Below are positions 52,511 through 61,102 of a stretch of DNA of 64,000 bases, one piece after another. The stretch is from UBA5078 sp040384465 (GTDB taxonomy: Bacteria > Pseudomonadota > Gammaproteobacteria > Pseudomonadales > Pseudohongiellaceae): assembly GCA_040384465.1 (NCBI GenBank), contig JAZKJF010000008.1, positions 310,001 through 374,000 on the forward strand. The letters are read 5' to 3'. The notes under the pieces are model-generated. The model saw nothing but the letters and a program-made list of their open reading frames with translations. It had not been told where the DNA came from and did no database searches. The position numbers were made by a program, and so were the translations under genes. Positions within the stretch are counted from its first letter, which is position 1. Every line of letters starts with the position of its first letter.

Positions 52511-53485
52511 TTAGAGGCCCAAGCCGCTCATTGTCTGCTCGACCACGTTGGACGGCAACGGAATGTAACCGTCTTTCAGCACCACTGCCTGCCCTGTTTT
52601 GGACAACACCAGCTTGATGAACTCGCTTTCCAGCGGAGCCAATGGCTTGTTTGGTTCTTTGTTGACGTACACGAAGAGGAAACGGGCGAGCGGGTAATTG
52701 CCAGCGATGGCATTTTCCGCTGTGGCAGCATAGAACTCACCGCCCTCTTCCTTGGCGATCGGCAAGGCCTTGACACTGGAGGTCGTATAACCAAGCCCTG
52801 AATAGCCGATACCATTGAGTGAAGTACTGACCGACTGCACTACGGATGCAGACCCGGGCTGCTCATTCACAGAGTTTTTGAAGTCGCCAGTACACAAGGC
52901 CGTTTCCTTGAAATACCCGTAAGTCCCGGATACAGAGTTACGCCCGAATATCTGCACATCACGGCGCACCCAAGCATCGGCCAAACCCAACTGCCCCCAG
53001 GTATCGACGACTTCACTGTGACCGCACTTCAGGGTCGAGGAAAACACCGCATCGACCTGAGGCAGCGTCATGCCTTCCAGGGGGTTGTCCTTGTGCACAA
53101 ACACCGCCAACGCATCGATCGCGACAGGAATGGCAGTGGGCTTGTAGCCGTATTTGTTCTCGAAAGCCTCGATCTCGTTGTCTTTCATCTCACGGCTCAT
53201 CGGCCCCATGTTCGCGGTGCCTTCAGTCAATGCGGGTGGCGCTGTAGAAGAACCTGCCGCCTGGATCTGAATATTAACATTGGGGTAGAAGCGCTTGAAC
53301 TCTTCAGCCCACAACGTCATGAGATTCGCCAGCGTATCCGAGCCAACGCTGGAGAAGTTACCCGAGACACCGCTTGCTGCGGTGTATTCCGGAAGGCCTG
53401 CATCCACATCGGCAGCCAGGGTTGCGGTACTGCACAAACTGCCTAATAGCAGGGCCAGTGGTCTAATCGTGCTCTTTAGTTGCAT
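52511..53485 (-). CDS. pstS: Periplasmic phosphate-binding protein PstS
   Basis: 324 residues. Signal peptide MQLKSTIRPLALLLGSLCST...LAA, then binding-site segments FSSVGSDTLANLMTLWAEEF, AAGSSTAPPALTEGTANMGPMS and GRNSVSGTYGYFKE, typical of the PhoX/PstS-like branch. It captures phosphate for PstCAB. The start at 53485 lies downstream of a Pho promoter whose -10 is at 53535-53540; an upstream ATG would lie in the untranscribed region. GGAGAA precedes it. It is the first gene of pstSCAB-phoU. Confidence 0.95.
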   Translation of the reverse strand: MQLKSTIRPLALLLGSLCSTATLAADVDAGLPEYTAASGVSGNFSSVGSDTLANLMTLWAEEFKRFYPNVNIQIQAAGSSTAPPALTEGTANMGPMSREMKDNEIEAFENKYGYKPTAIPVAIDALAVFVHKDNPLEGMTLPQVDAVFSSTLKCGHSEVVDTWGQLGLADAWVRRDVQIFGRNSVSGTYGYFKETALCTGDFKNSVNEQPGSASVVQSVSTSLNGIGYSGLGYTTSSVKALPIAKEEGGEFYAATAENAIAGNYPLARFLFVYVNKEPNKPLAPLESEFIKLVLSKTGQAVVLKDGYIPLPSNVVEQTMSGLGL

Positions 53486-53534
53486 CGCGATTCTCCGCGT
53501 AGATTGATTCAGCATGGTGATCGTTACTGGCGCC

Positions 53535-53568
53535 ACTATATGGCGATTGTGTGACAGTAATATGACAA
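53535..53568 (-). promoter_or_regulatory. PhoB box and -10 for pstS
   Basis: On the minus strand, TTGTCAT ATTA CTGTCAC (53551-53568), 10 bases, TATAGT (53535-53540). This is the best Pho box in the window by eye: both repeats differ from CTGTCAT by one base. Confidence 0.82.
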
Positions 53569-53622
53569 TCAGAGCCATTCAGCACCAGATTATGCGCGCG
53601 ACTCTTTATAGTGAAGGCTGCT

Positions 53623-53668
53623 CTGCAATCTAACTGTCACTTTCAACTGACCTGCTCTCATGTAGAAT
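53623..53668 (+). promoter_or_regulatory. PhoB-box array and -10 for ppk
   Basis: CTGCAAT CTAA CTGTCAC (53623-53640), then TTTC and a weaker AACTGAC (53645-53651), 11 bases, TAGAAT (53663-53668). It is back-to-back with the pstS Pho promoter in a 219-base divergent region. Confidence 0.65.
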
Positions 53669-53704
53669 GCCTTCAAGCCCTCTGACACAGATACAAGAGC
53701 CAGA

Positions 53705-56002
53705 ATGAACACTCGAAAAGAACTTTCCTCTCTGGAACAAGTGACCGAAGTCGCAGTAGCAGACACCCTACCGCCTGCTACTGACTCCGGTGACAAAGCC
53801 GAATTGACATCCGCATTGCTGGAACCCGTGGCATTGGAGCCTGCCGTATCAGATACCGCTGCCACTACCGCCACCGACGAGAGCGATGACGTAAAACCAG
53901 TAGCCAGAGTCACACCAGGCCCCCATGTTGATCTGAGCAGCGACGAACTCTACCTGAACAGAGAGCTTAGCTATTTCCAGTTCAACCTGCGCGTGCTGGA
54001 GCAGGCCCGGGATCCCAAGCATCCCTTGCTCGAACGCCTGATGTTCCTCCTCATTTTCAGTTCAAATCTGGATGAGTTCTACGAAATACGGATCTCCGGC
54101 CTGAAAAAGCAGATGGAGTTCGGGCGTCAGCGCCCCGGCCCCGATGGCAAGTACCCGGACGAAATCCTGAAAGAGATCAACCAGCAGGTGCGTGTGGCCT
54201 TGCAACAGCAATACCGCATCCTGAATGAAGACCTGTTCCCTTCGCTGGCAGAGAAGAACATACGCTTCCTGTACCGCCACGAATGGAACAAGAAACTCGC
54301 CCTGTGGGTCAGGGACTATTTCCGTGATGAAGTGTTGCCGGTCATCAGTCCTCTGGGACTCGACCCTGCCCACCCATTCCCACGCCTGGTCAACAAGAGC
54401 CTCAACTTCATTCTTTCGCTTGAGGGCAAGGACGCCTTTGGTCGCGACAGTGGCCTGGCCATTGTGCCAGCGCCCCGCTCACTGCCACGCCTGATCAAAG
54501 TGCCGGCAAGCATCATCCCCAAGGGCGACAACTTCATCTTCCTGTCCTCCATCATTCATGCCCACGTGGGCGAGTTCTTCCCCGGCATGACCGTGAAGGA
54601 GTGCCATCAGTTCCGCGTAACGCGCAACTCGGACCTAGAGATGTCCAATGTCGAGGTAGAAGATGTCGCCAGCGCCCTGCAGGGTGAACTGCACCTGCGT
54701 CGCTTCGGGACTGCAGCCAAACTGGAGGTAGGAGCGGCCTGCCCGCAGGAGCTCACCGACTTTCTGTTGCAACGCTTCAATCTGACCGAGGATGAGCTGT
54801 TCAGGCTGGACGGCCCGGTCAACATGCAACGCCTGATGACGCTCACCAGCATGGTGAATCGACCGGACCTGTGCTTCCCGACCTTTACCCCGGGCACGCC
54901 ACCAGCACTGGAAGAAGGCAACTGCATCTTTACCGCCGTGACGCGTGAAGACCAGCTGCTCATGCATCCGTTCCAGTCCTTCCTGCCGATCATCGACTGG
55001 GTTCGGCAAGCGGCCAAAGATCCTGCGGTACTTTCCATCAAGCAGACCCTGTACCGCACCAACGAATCCTCTGAGCTGGTGGAAGCACTCTCGGAAGCGG
55101 CGCGCAACGGCAAGGAGGTGACGGTGGTCATTGAGCTGCGCGCCCGTTTTGACGAGAAGGAAAACATCCAGTTCGCCAGCAGGCTGCAGGAAGCTGGCGC
55201 TGTGGTGGTCTACGGCGTGATGGGCTACAAGACGCACGCCAAGATGCTGCTGATCGTGCGCCGCGAAGGTGGCAAGCTCAAACGCTACGCGCACCTGGGC
55301 ACCGGCAACTATCACCGCAAGACCTCACTGGTCTACACCGACTACGGATTGATGACTTGTGACGAAGTGCTCTGCGCAGATGTCCACAAGGTCTTCCAGC
55401 AGATCACCGGCATGGGCAAACGCATCATCCCCGATGTGATGATTCATGCGCCATTCCGACTCAAGAAGTCCCTGATTCGCATGATTCAGCATGAGAGGAA
55501 TATGGCAGCGGAAGGCAAACCAGCACGCATCATTGCGAAGATGAACTCGCTGACCGACCCGGACATCATTCGCGAGCTTTATGCCGCCTCCCGCGCTGGT
55601 GTCAAGATCGACCTGATTATCCGGGGTATCTGCTGCCTGAAGCCGGGTCTGCCCAACATCTCCGAGAATATCCGCGTGGTCTCGATCATCGGCCGCTTCC
55701 TGGAACATTCCCGGGTGTTCTATTTCGAGAACAATCTGCAGCAGTTGTACTGTTCAAGCGCCGACTGGATGGAGCGAAATCTCATGCACCGCATCGAGGT
55801 CGCCTTCCCTATTCAGAAGAAGAAGCTAGCCCATCGGATACTGGAAGAGTTGGGGATGTATCTCACTGATCGTAGTCAGAGCTGGGAGTTGCAGTCTGAT
55901 GGCCGCTATCTGAAACTTGAGTCGGAAGAGCGCAATCCACGTGAGTCAGTACAGATGCGTTTGCTCAAGCAATTGGCAACGGTGCGTTACAAAGCTGGTT
56001 GA
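53705..56002 (+). CDS. ppk: Polyphosphate kinase 1
   Basis: 765 residues. PPK1 polymerises the gamma-phosphate of ATP into polyphosphate. After a low-complexity acidic N-terminal tail of about 75 residues (unlike E. coli), the core begins ELYLNRELSYFQFNLRVLEQ. The phospholipase-D-like active site has H511 (YKTHAKMLLIV) and H530 (YAHLGTGNYHRKTSLVYTDY), 19 apart as for E. coli H435/H454. It is divergent from pstS with a Pho-box array in front, and its 3' end overlaps ppx by 16 bases tail-to-tail. Confidence 0.96.
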   Translation: MNTRKELSSLEQVTEVAVADTLPPATDSGDKAELTSALLEPVALEPAVSDTAATTATDESDDVKPVARVTPGPHVDLSSDELYLNRELSYFQFNLRVLEQARDPKHPLLERLMFLLIFSSNLDEFYEIRISGLKKQMEFGRQRPGPDGKYPDEILKEINQQVRVALQQQYRILNEDLFPSLAEKNIRFLYRHEWNKKLALWVRDYFRDEVLPVISPLGLDPAHPFPRLVNKSLNFILSLEGKDAFGRDSGLAIVPAPRSLPRLIKVPASIIPKGDNFIFLSSIIHAHVGEFFPGMTVKECHQFRVTRNSDLEMSNVEVEDVASALQGELHLRRFGTAAKLEVGAACPQELTDFLLQRFNLTEDELFRLDGPVNMQRLMTLTSMVNRPDLCFPTFTPGTPPALEEGNCIFTAVTREDQLLMHPFQSFLPIIDWVRQAAKDPAVLSIKQTLYRTNESSELVEALSEAARNGKEVTVVIELRARFDEKENIQFASRLQEAGAVVVYGVMGYKTHAKMLLIVRREGGKLKRYAHLGTGNYHRKTSLVYTDYGLMTCDEVLCADVHKVFQQITGMGKRIIPDVMIHAPFRLKKSLIRMIQHERNMAAEGKPARIIAKMNSLTDPDIIRELYAASRAGVKIDLIIRGICCLKPGLPNISENIRVVSIIGRFLEHSRVFYFENNLQQLYCSSADWMERNLMHRIEVAFPIQKKKLAHRILEELGMYLTDRSQSWELQSDGRYLKLESEERNPRESVQMRLLKQLATVRYKAG

Positions 56003-56961
56003 CGACTGATGCGCGGAAGAGTGTCGCCGTCCAGCAGCGACGTATCCGTGCCCTTGCGCATCATGAATTCCAGCATTCCTTCCCGCAGCGCCGTTGGGCT
56101 GAATGTAATGTGCTGCAGATCGAAGGTCTGCATCAGCCCCGTCAGGACCGCCCAGCCCGGCATCAAGAGATCCTTGCGGCGGTCCTTCAAACCAGGCAAC
56201 AGAAGCTCAGGGTCGGCAGCACAAGCGATCACGTCTGCTTTTAGGCGCTGCAAAGCTGCCAGTGTGATACCGCCATCACTGTCAGTGTAACCACCCTGCT
56301 GACAGACCAGACTGAGCATCTTGGCCGTTCCCGACGAGGCGTAAATCTCAGTGCACGGGTAGCGGAGCACGTCATCACGCACACCAGCAAACACTTTTTC
56401 GGCTTCCGCTGTCGCCGTTGCGAGCAACCCCTCCAGCGCAGCAGCGTCGGTCGGTAAGGGTTTGAAGAATCTGTCACGCCAGCTGACACAACCTATCGGC
56501 AAGCTTTGCGTCACATGCCGCAACTCGCCACTGCCAATGATGACTTCGGTGCTGCCACCGCCGATGTCGATGACCATACGAGTTGCATCACTGCTGGGTA
56601 ACCCTGAGAGTACACCGGCATAGACCAGAATCGCTTCCTGGTAGCCGGAAATAACGGAGACATCCAGACCCAACTCTTTCGCCTGAGCCAGAAATTCCGG
56701 AGCATTGCGCGCCAGTCTGAGTGCATTGGTCCCCAGAGCCCAATACCGGCGCACTGGATGACGGGCCATGGCGGCCGCAAATTCCCGCAAGCAGTCGATA
56801 CCCCGTGCAAACGCGGCAGGCGATATCTCCCCAGTCAGAGGAACACCCTCGCCCAATTGCACAATACTGCTGAAACGCTCAACGATCTGGCTCCTACCAT
56901 CCTGCCACTCTGCAATCAGCAGGTGGAAGCTGTTGGAGCCCAGATCTATACATGCATACAT
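55987..56961 (-). CDS. ppx: Exopolyphosphatase / GppA-family phosphatase (short form)
   Basis: 324 residues. The ASKHA-fold Ppx/GppA motifs are DLGSNSFHLLIAE (6-18), ALGTNALRLARN, ISGYQEAILVYAGV and VIDIGGGSTEVIIG. Ppx removes terminal phosphates from polyphosphate; GppA acts on pppGpp. The protein covers only the N-terminal catalytic domains; the C-terminal HD-like domains of the 500-residue enzymes are missing, as in other short Ppx. Pairing with ppk favours Ppx. The start at 56961 gives MYACIDLGSNS. Confidence 0.85.
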   Translation of the reverse strand: MYACIDLGSNSFHLLIAEWQDGRSQIVERFSSIVQLGEGVPLTGEISPAAFARGIDCLREFAAAMARHPVRRYWALGTNALRLARNAPEFLAQAKELGLDVSVISGYQEAILVYAGVLSGLPSSDATRMVIDIGGGSTEVIIGSGELRHVTQSLPIGCVSWRDRFFKPLPTDAAALEGLLATATAEAEKVFAGVRDDVLRYPCTEIYASSGTAKMLSLVCQQGGYTDSDGGITLAALQRLKADVIACAADPELLLPGLKDRRKDLLMPGWAVLTGLMQTFDLQHITFSPTALREGMLEFMMRKGTDTSLLDGDTLPRISRQPAL

Positions 56962-57038
56962 AGTGGAATTCGTCCGCCTGAAGTGACTCAACTTTCATCA
57001 TACAGCCGGACTATGTCAAGGCGATGACACGACCATCC

Positions 57039-57503
57039 TTAAATCATGGCTTGCTGGTAGTTTTCGATGCCAATCTTGTCGATCAACTGCATCTGGGTCT
57101 CCAGCCAGTCCACGTGCTCCTCTTCACTGCGCAGAATGGCAGCCAGAAGGTCGCGGCTCACGTAATCCTGCACCGACTCCGCATAGGCAATGCCATCTTT
57201 CAGAGTAGGCAGTGCCAACATCTCCAGCTTCAGATCGCACTCGAGCATTTCTCTGGTGTGTTCACCGATCATCAGCTTGCCGAGGTTTTGCAGGTTGGGC
57301 AGGCCTTCCAGGAAAAGAATGCGACCAATCAACTCGTCCGCATGCTTCATCTCGTCTATGGATTCTTCGTACTCTTTACTGGCAAGCTTCCCCAGCCCCC
57401 ACTCCCGGTACATGCGTGAGTGCAGGAAGTACTGATTGATGGCGATCAGCTCATTACCGAGCGCCTTGTTGAGGTGTTTGATGACTGTCGCGTCTGCTTT
57501 CAT
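57039..57503 (-). CDS. bfr: Bacterioferritin
   Basis: 154 residues. It stores iron in a 24-subunit haem-containing shell. The ferroxidase ligands E18, E51 and H54 and the haem ligand M52 are at canonical positions (NELIAINQY, DEMKHAD), with the second half-site in RSEEEHVDWLE. The start at 57503 gives MKADATVIKHLNKALGNE, and this numbering supports it. It lies 177 bases after bfd on the same strand. Confidence 0.96.
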   Translation of the reverse strand: MKADATVIKHLNKALGNELIAINQYFLHSRMYREWGLGKLASKEYEESIDEMKHADELIGRILFLEGLPNLQNLGKLMIGEHTREMLECDLKLEMLALPTLKDGIAYAESVQDYVSRDLLAAILRSEEEHVDWLETQMQLIDKIGIENYQQAMI

Positions 57504-57680
57504 GATCGATTCCTTTGCTATCAATTCAGCCGCTAGAGTGTGCTTTCAGGCCGTTCTTGTCAAGCTGGGCAAGTTTCGTAACATATTGAAAGTAATGAGA
57601 AACAAACTCATTCACCATAAGGTGCGCGTCACGGAAGGATGGTATTGCAGAGGGGTTTTACGAATATTGCAGAAGGATTT

Positions 57681-57875
57681 TCAGACAGCGACCGCGTTCA
57701 CGAAAGAGGCTACCCCTTTGAACTCACTGACAATACTGCGCGCATGCTTGCCACATTTTCCACAGTCAGAAGCGACGCCCAATTTGTCACGCAAGTCTGC
57801 CATGCGACTGGCACCTTCACGGCACACTTCACGAATCTGGCTATCGGTAATCTGGCGGCAGATGCAAACGTACAT
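57681..57875 (-). CDS. bfd: Bacterioferritin-associated ferredoxin
   Basis: 64 residues with the four 2Fe-2S cysteines at C4, C6, C38 and C41 (MYVCICRQIT and SDCGKCGK), exactly the Bfd spacing. Bfd reduces bacterioferritin haem to release stored iron. It lies upstream of bfr on the same strand, with a Fur-box-like sequence before it, so it is expected to rise in low iron. The C-terminus is a short helix. Confidence 0.95.
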   Translation of the reverse strand: MYVCICRQITDSQIREVCREGASRMADLRDKLGVASDCGKCGKHARSIVSEFKGVASFVNAVAV

Positions 57876-57906
57876 GGGATATCCTCAAAGTTGTCAAATC
57901 ATAAAC

Positions 57907-57925
57907 CGTAATGAGAATGATTGTC
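57907..57925. promoter_or_regulatory. Fur-box-like operator before bfd
   Basis: 19 bases CGTAATGAGAATGATTGTC match the GATAATGATAATCATTATC consensus at 14 positions by my count. It sits about 32 bases before the bfd start, where it would block transcription. It also lies upstream of the rightward glycosyltransferase. Confidence 0.72.
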
Positions 57926-58040
57926 AACCGTAACCGTCGAGGGTTCACACTGCTCCCGCCGACCGCAACTCTTCATGCTAAGATGCCAGCCTTTGGCAAA
58001 TTCACCCCCATATCAAAGCAGTTCGCGCAAGGTCACAAGA

Positions 58041-59960
58041 TTGTTTAAGCACACACTGAAAGAAAATCCCCTGCCAATTGGCCGTTATCTTCTTATCGGT
58101 TTCCTGCTGATTGCGGGATTGAAGATTGTGCTCGCGGCGGCGCTCGACCTGTACAGCGACGAAATATTTTATTGGCAAGCCTCGACTCGGCCTGCCCTGG
58201 CGTATAGCGATCTCCCTTTCATGGCAGCCCTGCTCTCCGGCCTGGGAACCACCTTGTTCGGAAATTCCGCCTTCGCTGTACGCACTTTCTTTCTGCTGCT
58301 AGGCACCTCGATTCCTCTTTTGATTTACTGGGTGGCGAGCCCCTTGATGCCACGCAGACAGGCTCAAGAAGCAGCAGCCCTGAGTCTTTGCTTACCGCTG
58401 GGGGCGTTTCTTGGCTTGCTCGCAGTGCCAGACGTGCCTTTGCTGTTTTTAGGGCTTTTGCTGATCGGCAGTCTAGAGCGGGCCACCCGCCTAAACTCTA
58501 TCACCTACTGGCTGGCGACCGGAGCGGTTGCAGCACTGGGTGTCAGCACGCATTACCGCTTCGCCCTGTACATTCTGGCTGGTTTCATTTTTCTGGTCAG
58601 TTTCAAAGACCTGCACAGGCATTGGAAAAGTCCTGGTCTGTGGTTGGCTTTTGGTCTGTTGCTACTGGGTCTTTACCCAACGCTGGCATTCAATCTGAAC
58701 AATCAGCTCAGCGGCATCGATTATCATCTGCTGGAACGACATCCCTGGGAGTTTCAGGCAGAAGGACTGCTACACCCATTCAAACAGGCCTTGCTGGTTA
58801 CTCCTCTGCTCTATGCGGCACTGCTCTACACATTATTCGTTCTTCTGCAAAAAGCCCGGCAGGGGGATTCGCGGCATGGACTTTTTGCCGTGTTCGCACT
58901 CGTCAATCTGGGCGTTTATCTCGTTCTGGCTCCTTGGGCAGACAGCACACGGACATCAATCCACTGGCCTCTCTCAGGTTATCTGCCGTTACTGGTTTTT
59001 CTACCCGAAACACTGCGGGAATTTCACCAGAGACTATCCAGCAAATTTGGCATACGACAAGCTTCCCGCCTCATCACCGTGACAGTCGCTCTGGGTTTCA
59101 TGGGATCGGTAGTCGCTCTGCTGGGAGTCGGATCGCAAAGTTTGCAGGAGCAGCTGCGCCCGCTATTGGGCAAAGGGGTTCTCTCCAACAAGATGGCAGG
59201 CTGGAGAGAATTGAATGATCACGTCAATACTCTGCTGGAGCGCCAGACATCGAGCAACGACTGGGTACTCATCACCGACAATTACTACACGGGAGCACAA
59301 CTCGAACTGGGCCTGGATGCCATGCTCCCGATCTACAACATAGACACAGACAAGGCGGTCCGCGACGGCAGAGCGGTGCAATATGAACTGTGGGGAAACA
59401 ATGCGACGGGATTGATACGAGAAACTGGTAGAAATGCGCTTTTTATCAGCGAAGACAGCACGCTGACGGTACCCGACAAGATTGCGACTCTTGCGCGCGC
59501 CTGCAGTCAATTAGCCCGTCTTGAATTCATTGAGCAGCTAACACTTTTCGACGGAGAAAAGATTTTCAGTTTCTACAAGGGAGAGCAGATTGGAGGTAGC
59601 GCAACGGGTCCGTGCCCCTTGCCCACTCTGGGCTGGTTGGATCAACCTCAACCTGGGCAGGAAATCACCGGTACGCTGGAACTCTCAGGTTGGGCGATCA
59701 ACGAAGGACTGGGTGTGCGCGGCATCGAGGTTCTGATCAATGATCAAGTCATCGGGACTGCGAACTACGGCATTCCCAGAGCGGATGTGGTGGACGCCAT
59801 GGGCGTCAAAGCAGATCCGAATGCACCCAATCTGGGCTTCAACGGGTCGTTACCCTTGGATTCTGTAGCGGAAGGTGAGGCTCGTTTGACACTACGCGTC
59901 GTCGGCAATTCTGGTGAAGTTCAGGTATTCGGCGCCAGAAACATCACCGTGACACGTTGA
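58041..59960 (+). CDS. Polytopic PMT/ArnT-like glycosyltransferase with C-terminal Ig-like domain
   Basis: 639 residues from a TTG (58041) with AAGG 8 bases upstream; an ATG at 57975 is the alternative. About ten transmembrane segments span 12-400. The first loop has DLYSDEIFYWQAS, the DE signature of PMT_2/ArnT (GT83-type) enzymes that use polyprenyl-phosphate sugars. A periplasmic domain follows and then an immunoglobulin-like C-terminus (about 530-639: LSGWAINEGLGVRGIEVLIN). It transfers a sugar to an unknown extracytoplasmic acceptor. No arnBCADEF genes are near. Confidence 0.8.
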   Translation: MFKHTLKENPLPIGRYLLIGFLLIAGLKIVLAAALDLYSDEIFYWQASTRPALAYSDLPFMAALLSGLGTTLFGNSAFAVRTFFLLLGTSIPLLIYWVASPLMPRRQAQEAAALSLCLPLGAFLGLLAVPDVPLLFLGLLLIGSLERATRLNSITYWLATGAVAALGVSTHYRFALYILAGFIFLVSFKDLHRHWKSPGLWLAFGLLLLGLYPTLAFNLNNQLSGIDYHLLERHPWEFQAEGLLHPFKQALLVTPLLYAALLYTLFVLLQKARQGDSRHGLFAVFALVNLGVYLVLAPWADSTRTSIHWPLSGYLPLLVFLPETLREFHQRLSSKFGIRQASRLITVTVALGFMGSVVALLGVGSQSLQEQLRPLLGKGVLSNKMAGWRELNDHVNTLLERQTSSNDWVLITDNYYTGAQLELGLDAMLPIYNIDTDKAVRDGRAVQYELWGNNATGLIRETGRNALFISEDSTLTVPDKIATLARACSQLARLEFIEQLTLFDGEKIFSFYKGEQIGGSATGPCPLPTLGWLDQPQPGQEITGTLELSGWAINEGLGVRGIEVLINDQVIGTANYGIPRADVVDAMGVKADPNAPNLGFNGSLPLDSVAEGEARLTLRVVGNSGEVQVFGARNITVTR

Positions 59961-60002
59961 TGGCCACACCAGCACCGGAAGCAAGGCGGCGGTGCTCTGC
60001 AT

Positions 60003-60926
60003 TCAGAAAGGGTTGAGGATTTCTACTGCAATCTTCCATTCCCCGGACTCGGTCAGTCCAGACTCCGTAAATCGCCAGAATCGCAGATAATTGAAGCTGG
60101 AACCATCGGCGCTCATGGTACCGTATGTGTAGCCGACATCCCCGGATTCTGCCATGTACGCACCTCCAGGTTGATGCGTCAGCTCAGACATCGCAACCTG
60201 CTTGTCCATGAATGCGCCATACACCACACCACCTGCTTCACTGCCAATGCCTGGCACCATTCCTGGGACATAGATGCGTTGATTGTCGAGACCGTAGCGC
60301 AGCATTGCGCGACGCCCACCCCGGAAGTTTATGGCTCTCACAAATAATTCTTCGGCAGCTACCAGCGATTCCAGTGTGTTATTCGCGGTGAGGCTCTCGG
60401 GAGCAGATTCCGCGAGAGCTCGCTCCGACTCTCTGAGATTTGCTTCAACATCAAGACTCAACACGCCAGGAACGCGAACGGTAATATCCGCCAGCATGCG
60501 CCATTCATTGTCGAATTTGCGCCAGATGGTGACGAAATGGCCATGCACACGACGCAGCTCACCGTCGGATTCCATGGTGTATCGGTAGGGACCAGTCGTC
60601 AGGCCAAGATCGCCGGCACGTGAGAATTCGATGTAGTTGGCGCGGGACTCAAGCGTGGCGCTTCCACGTGCAGGGTCTACCGCCTGGTAGGTTCCCTCGG
60701 CTTCGACGGGCCCACGACGAAAGACAACAGCTCCCTCACCAAATGCGTTCAGAAATGCCTGATTGAAACCCTGGATTCTTGAACGTTCAGCGAGTTTGTT
60801 ATCCGTCTCTCTCAAGCTCTGCCATATTGCTGCTGGCTCATCCGCCTCTGCAACGACTTGTGCAACTACCGAAGATGAGGCAAGAAACGTAATGGAAGCC
60901 AGAAGTGCAACTTGTAACGATTTCAT
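60003..60926 (-). CDS. Exported protein with tandem NTF2-like (SnoaL/DUF4440) domains
   Basis: 307 residues, signal peptide MKSLQVALLASITFLASSSVVA. Two cone-like NTF2 folds follow: the first about 30-155 (YTMESDGELRRVHGHFVTIWRKFDNEWRML), the second about 180-307 (GDVGYTYGTMSADGSSFNYL, then WKIAVEILNPF). Both have the typical 'trace, then W-K' pattern. NTF2-like proteins bind small molecules or act as isomerases; no catalytic residues are certain. It converges with the glycosyltransferase. Confidence 0.7.
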   Translation of the reverse strand: MKSLQVALLASITFLASSSVVAQVVAEADEPAAIWQSLRETDNKLAERSRIQGFNQAFLNAFGEGAVVFRRGPVEAEGTYQAVDPARGSATLESRANYIEFSRAGDLGLTTGPYRYTMESDGELRRVHGHFVTIWRKFDNEWRMLADITVRVPGVLSLDVEANLRESERALAESAPESLTANNTLESLVAAEELFVRAINFRGGRRAMLRYGLDNQRIYVPGMVPGIGSEAGGVVYGAFMDKQVAMSELTHQPGGAYMAESGDVGYTYGTMSADGSSFNYLRFWRFTESGLTESGEWKIAVEILNPF

Positions 60927-61028
60927 GGTTACACCACTTTTAGATCGCTCTGGTATCGTAACGCACCAGTTTGGTTACCGAAGTATGTACCATTACGAAG
61001 AAGAGGTACAGCCGTCGTCGGAAATATT

Positions 61029-61063
61029 ACTGCCCGCAATCTCTCTCAAGAGACGCGGGCAGT
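61029..61063. terminator. Hairpin after the chemoreceptor gene
   Basis: Arms ACTGCCCGC (61029-61037) and GCGGGCAGT (61055-61063), with an inner TCTC/GAGA stem. On the minus strand it is followed only by AATATTT, so it is a weak intrinsic terminator or RNA-end structure. Confidence 0.45.
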
Positions 61064-61102
61064 TGGCCTCAACAAGCTGTCCGGTAGGTCTTCAGTCAAC
61101 CA

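Noticed and set aside
59971..59996. Short inverted repeat AGCACCG/CGGTGCT between the glycosyltransferase and the NTF2-like gene
   Set aside because: It is a 7-bp stem with no T-run on either strand, too weak to call a terminator.
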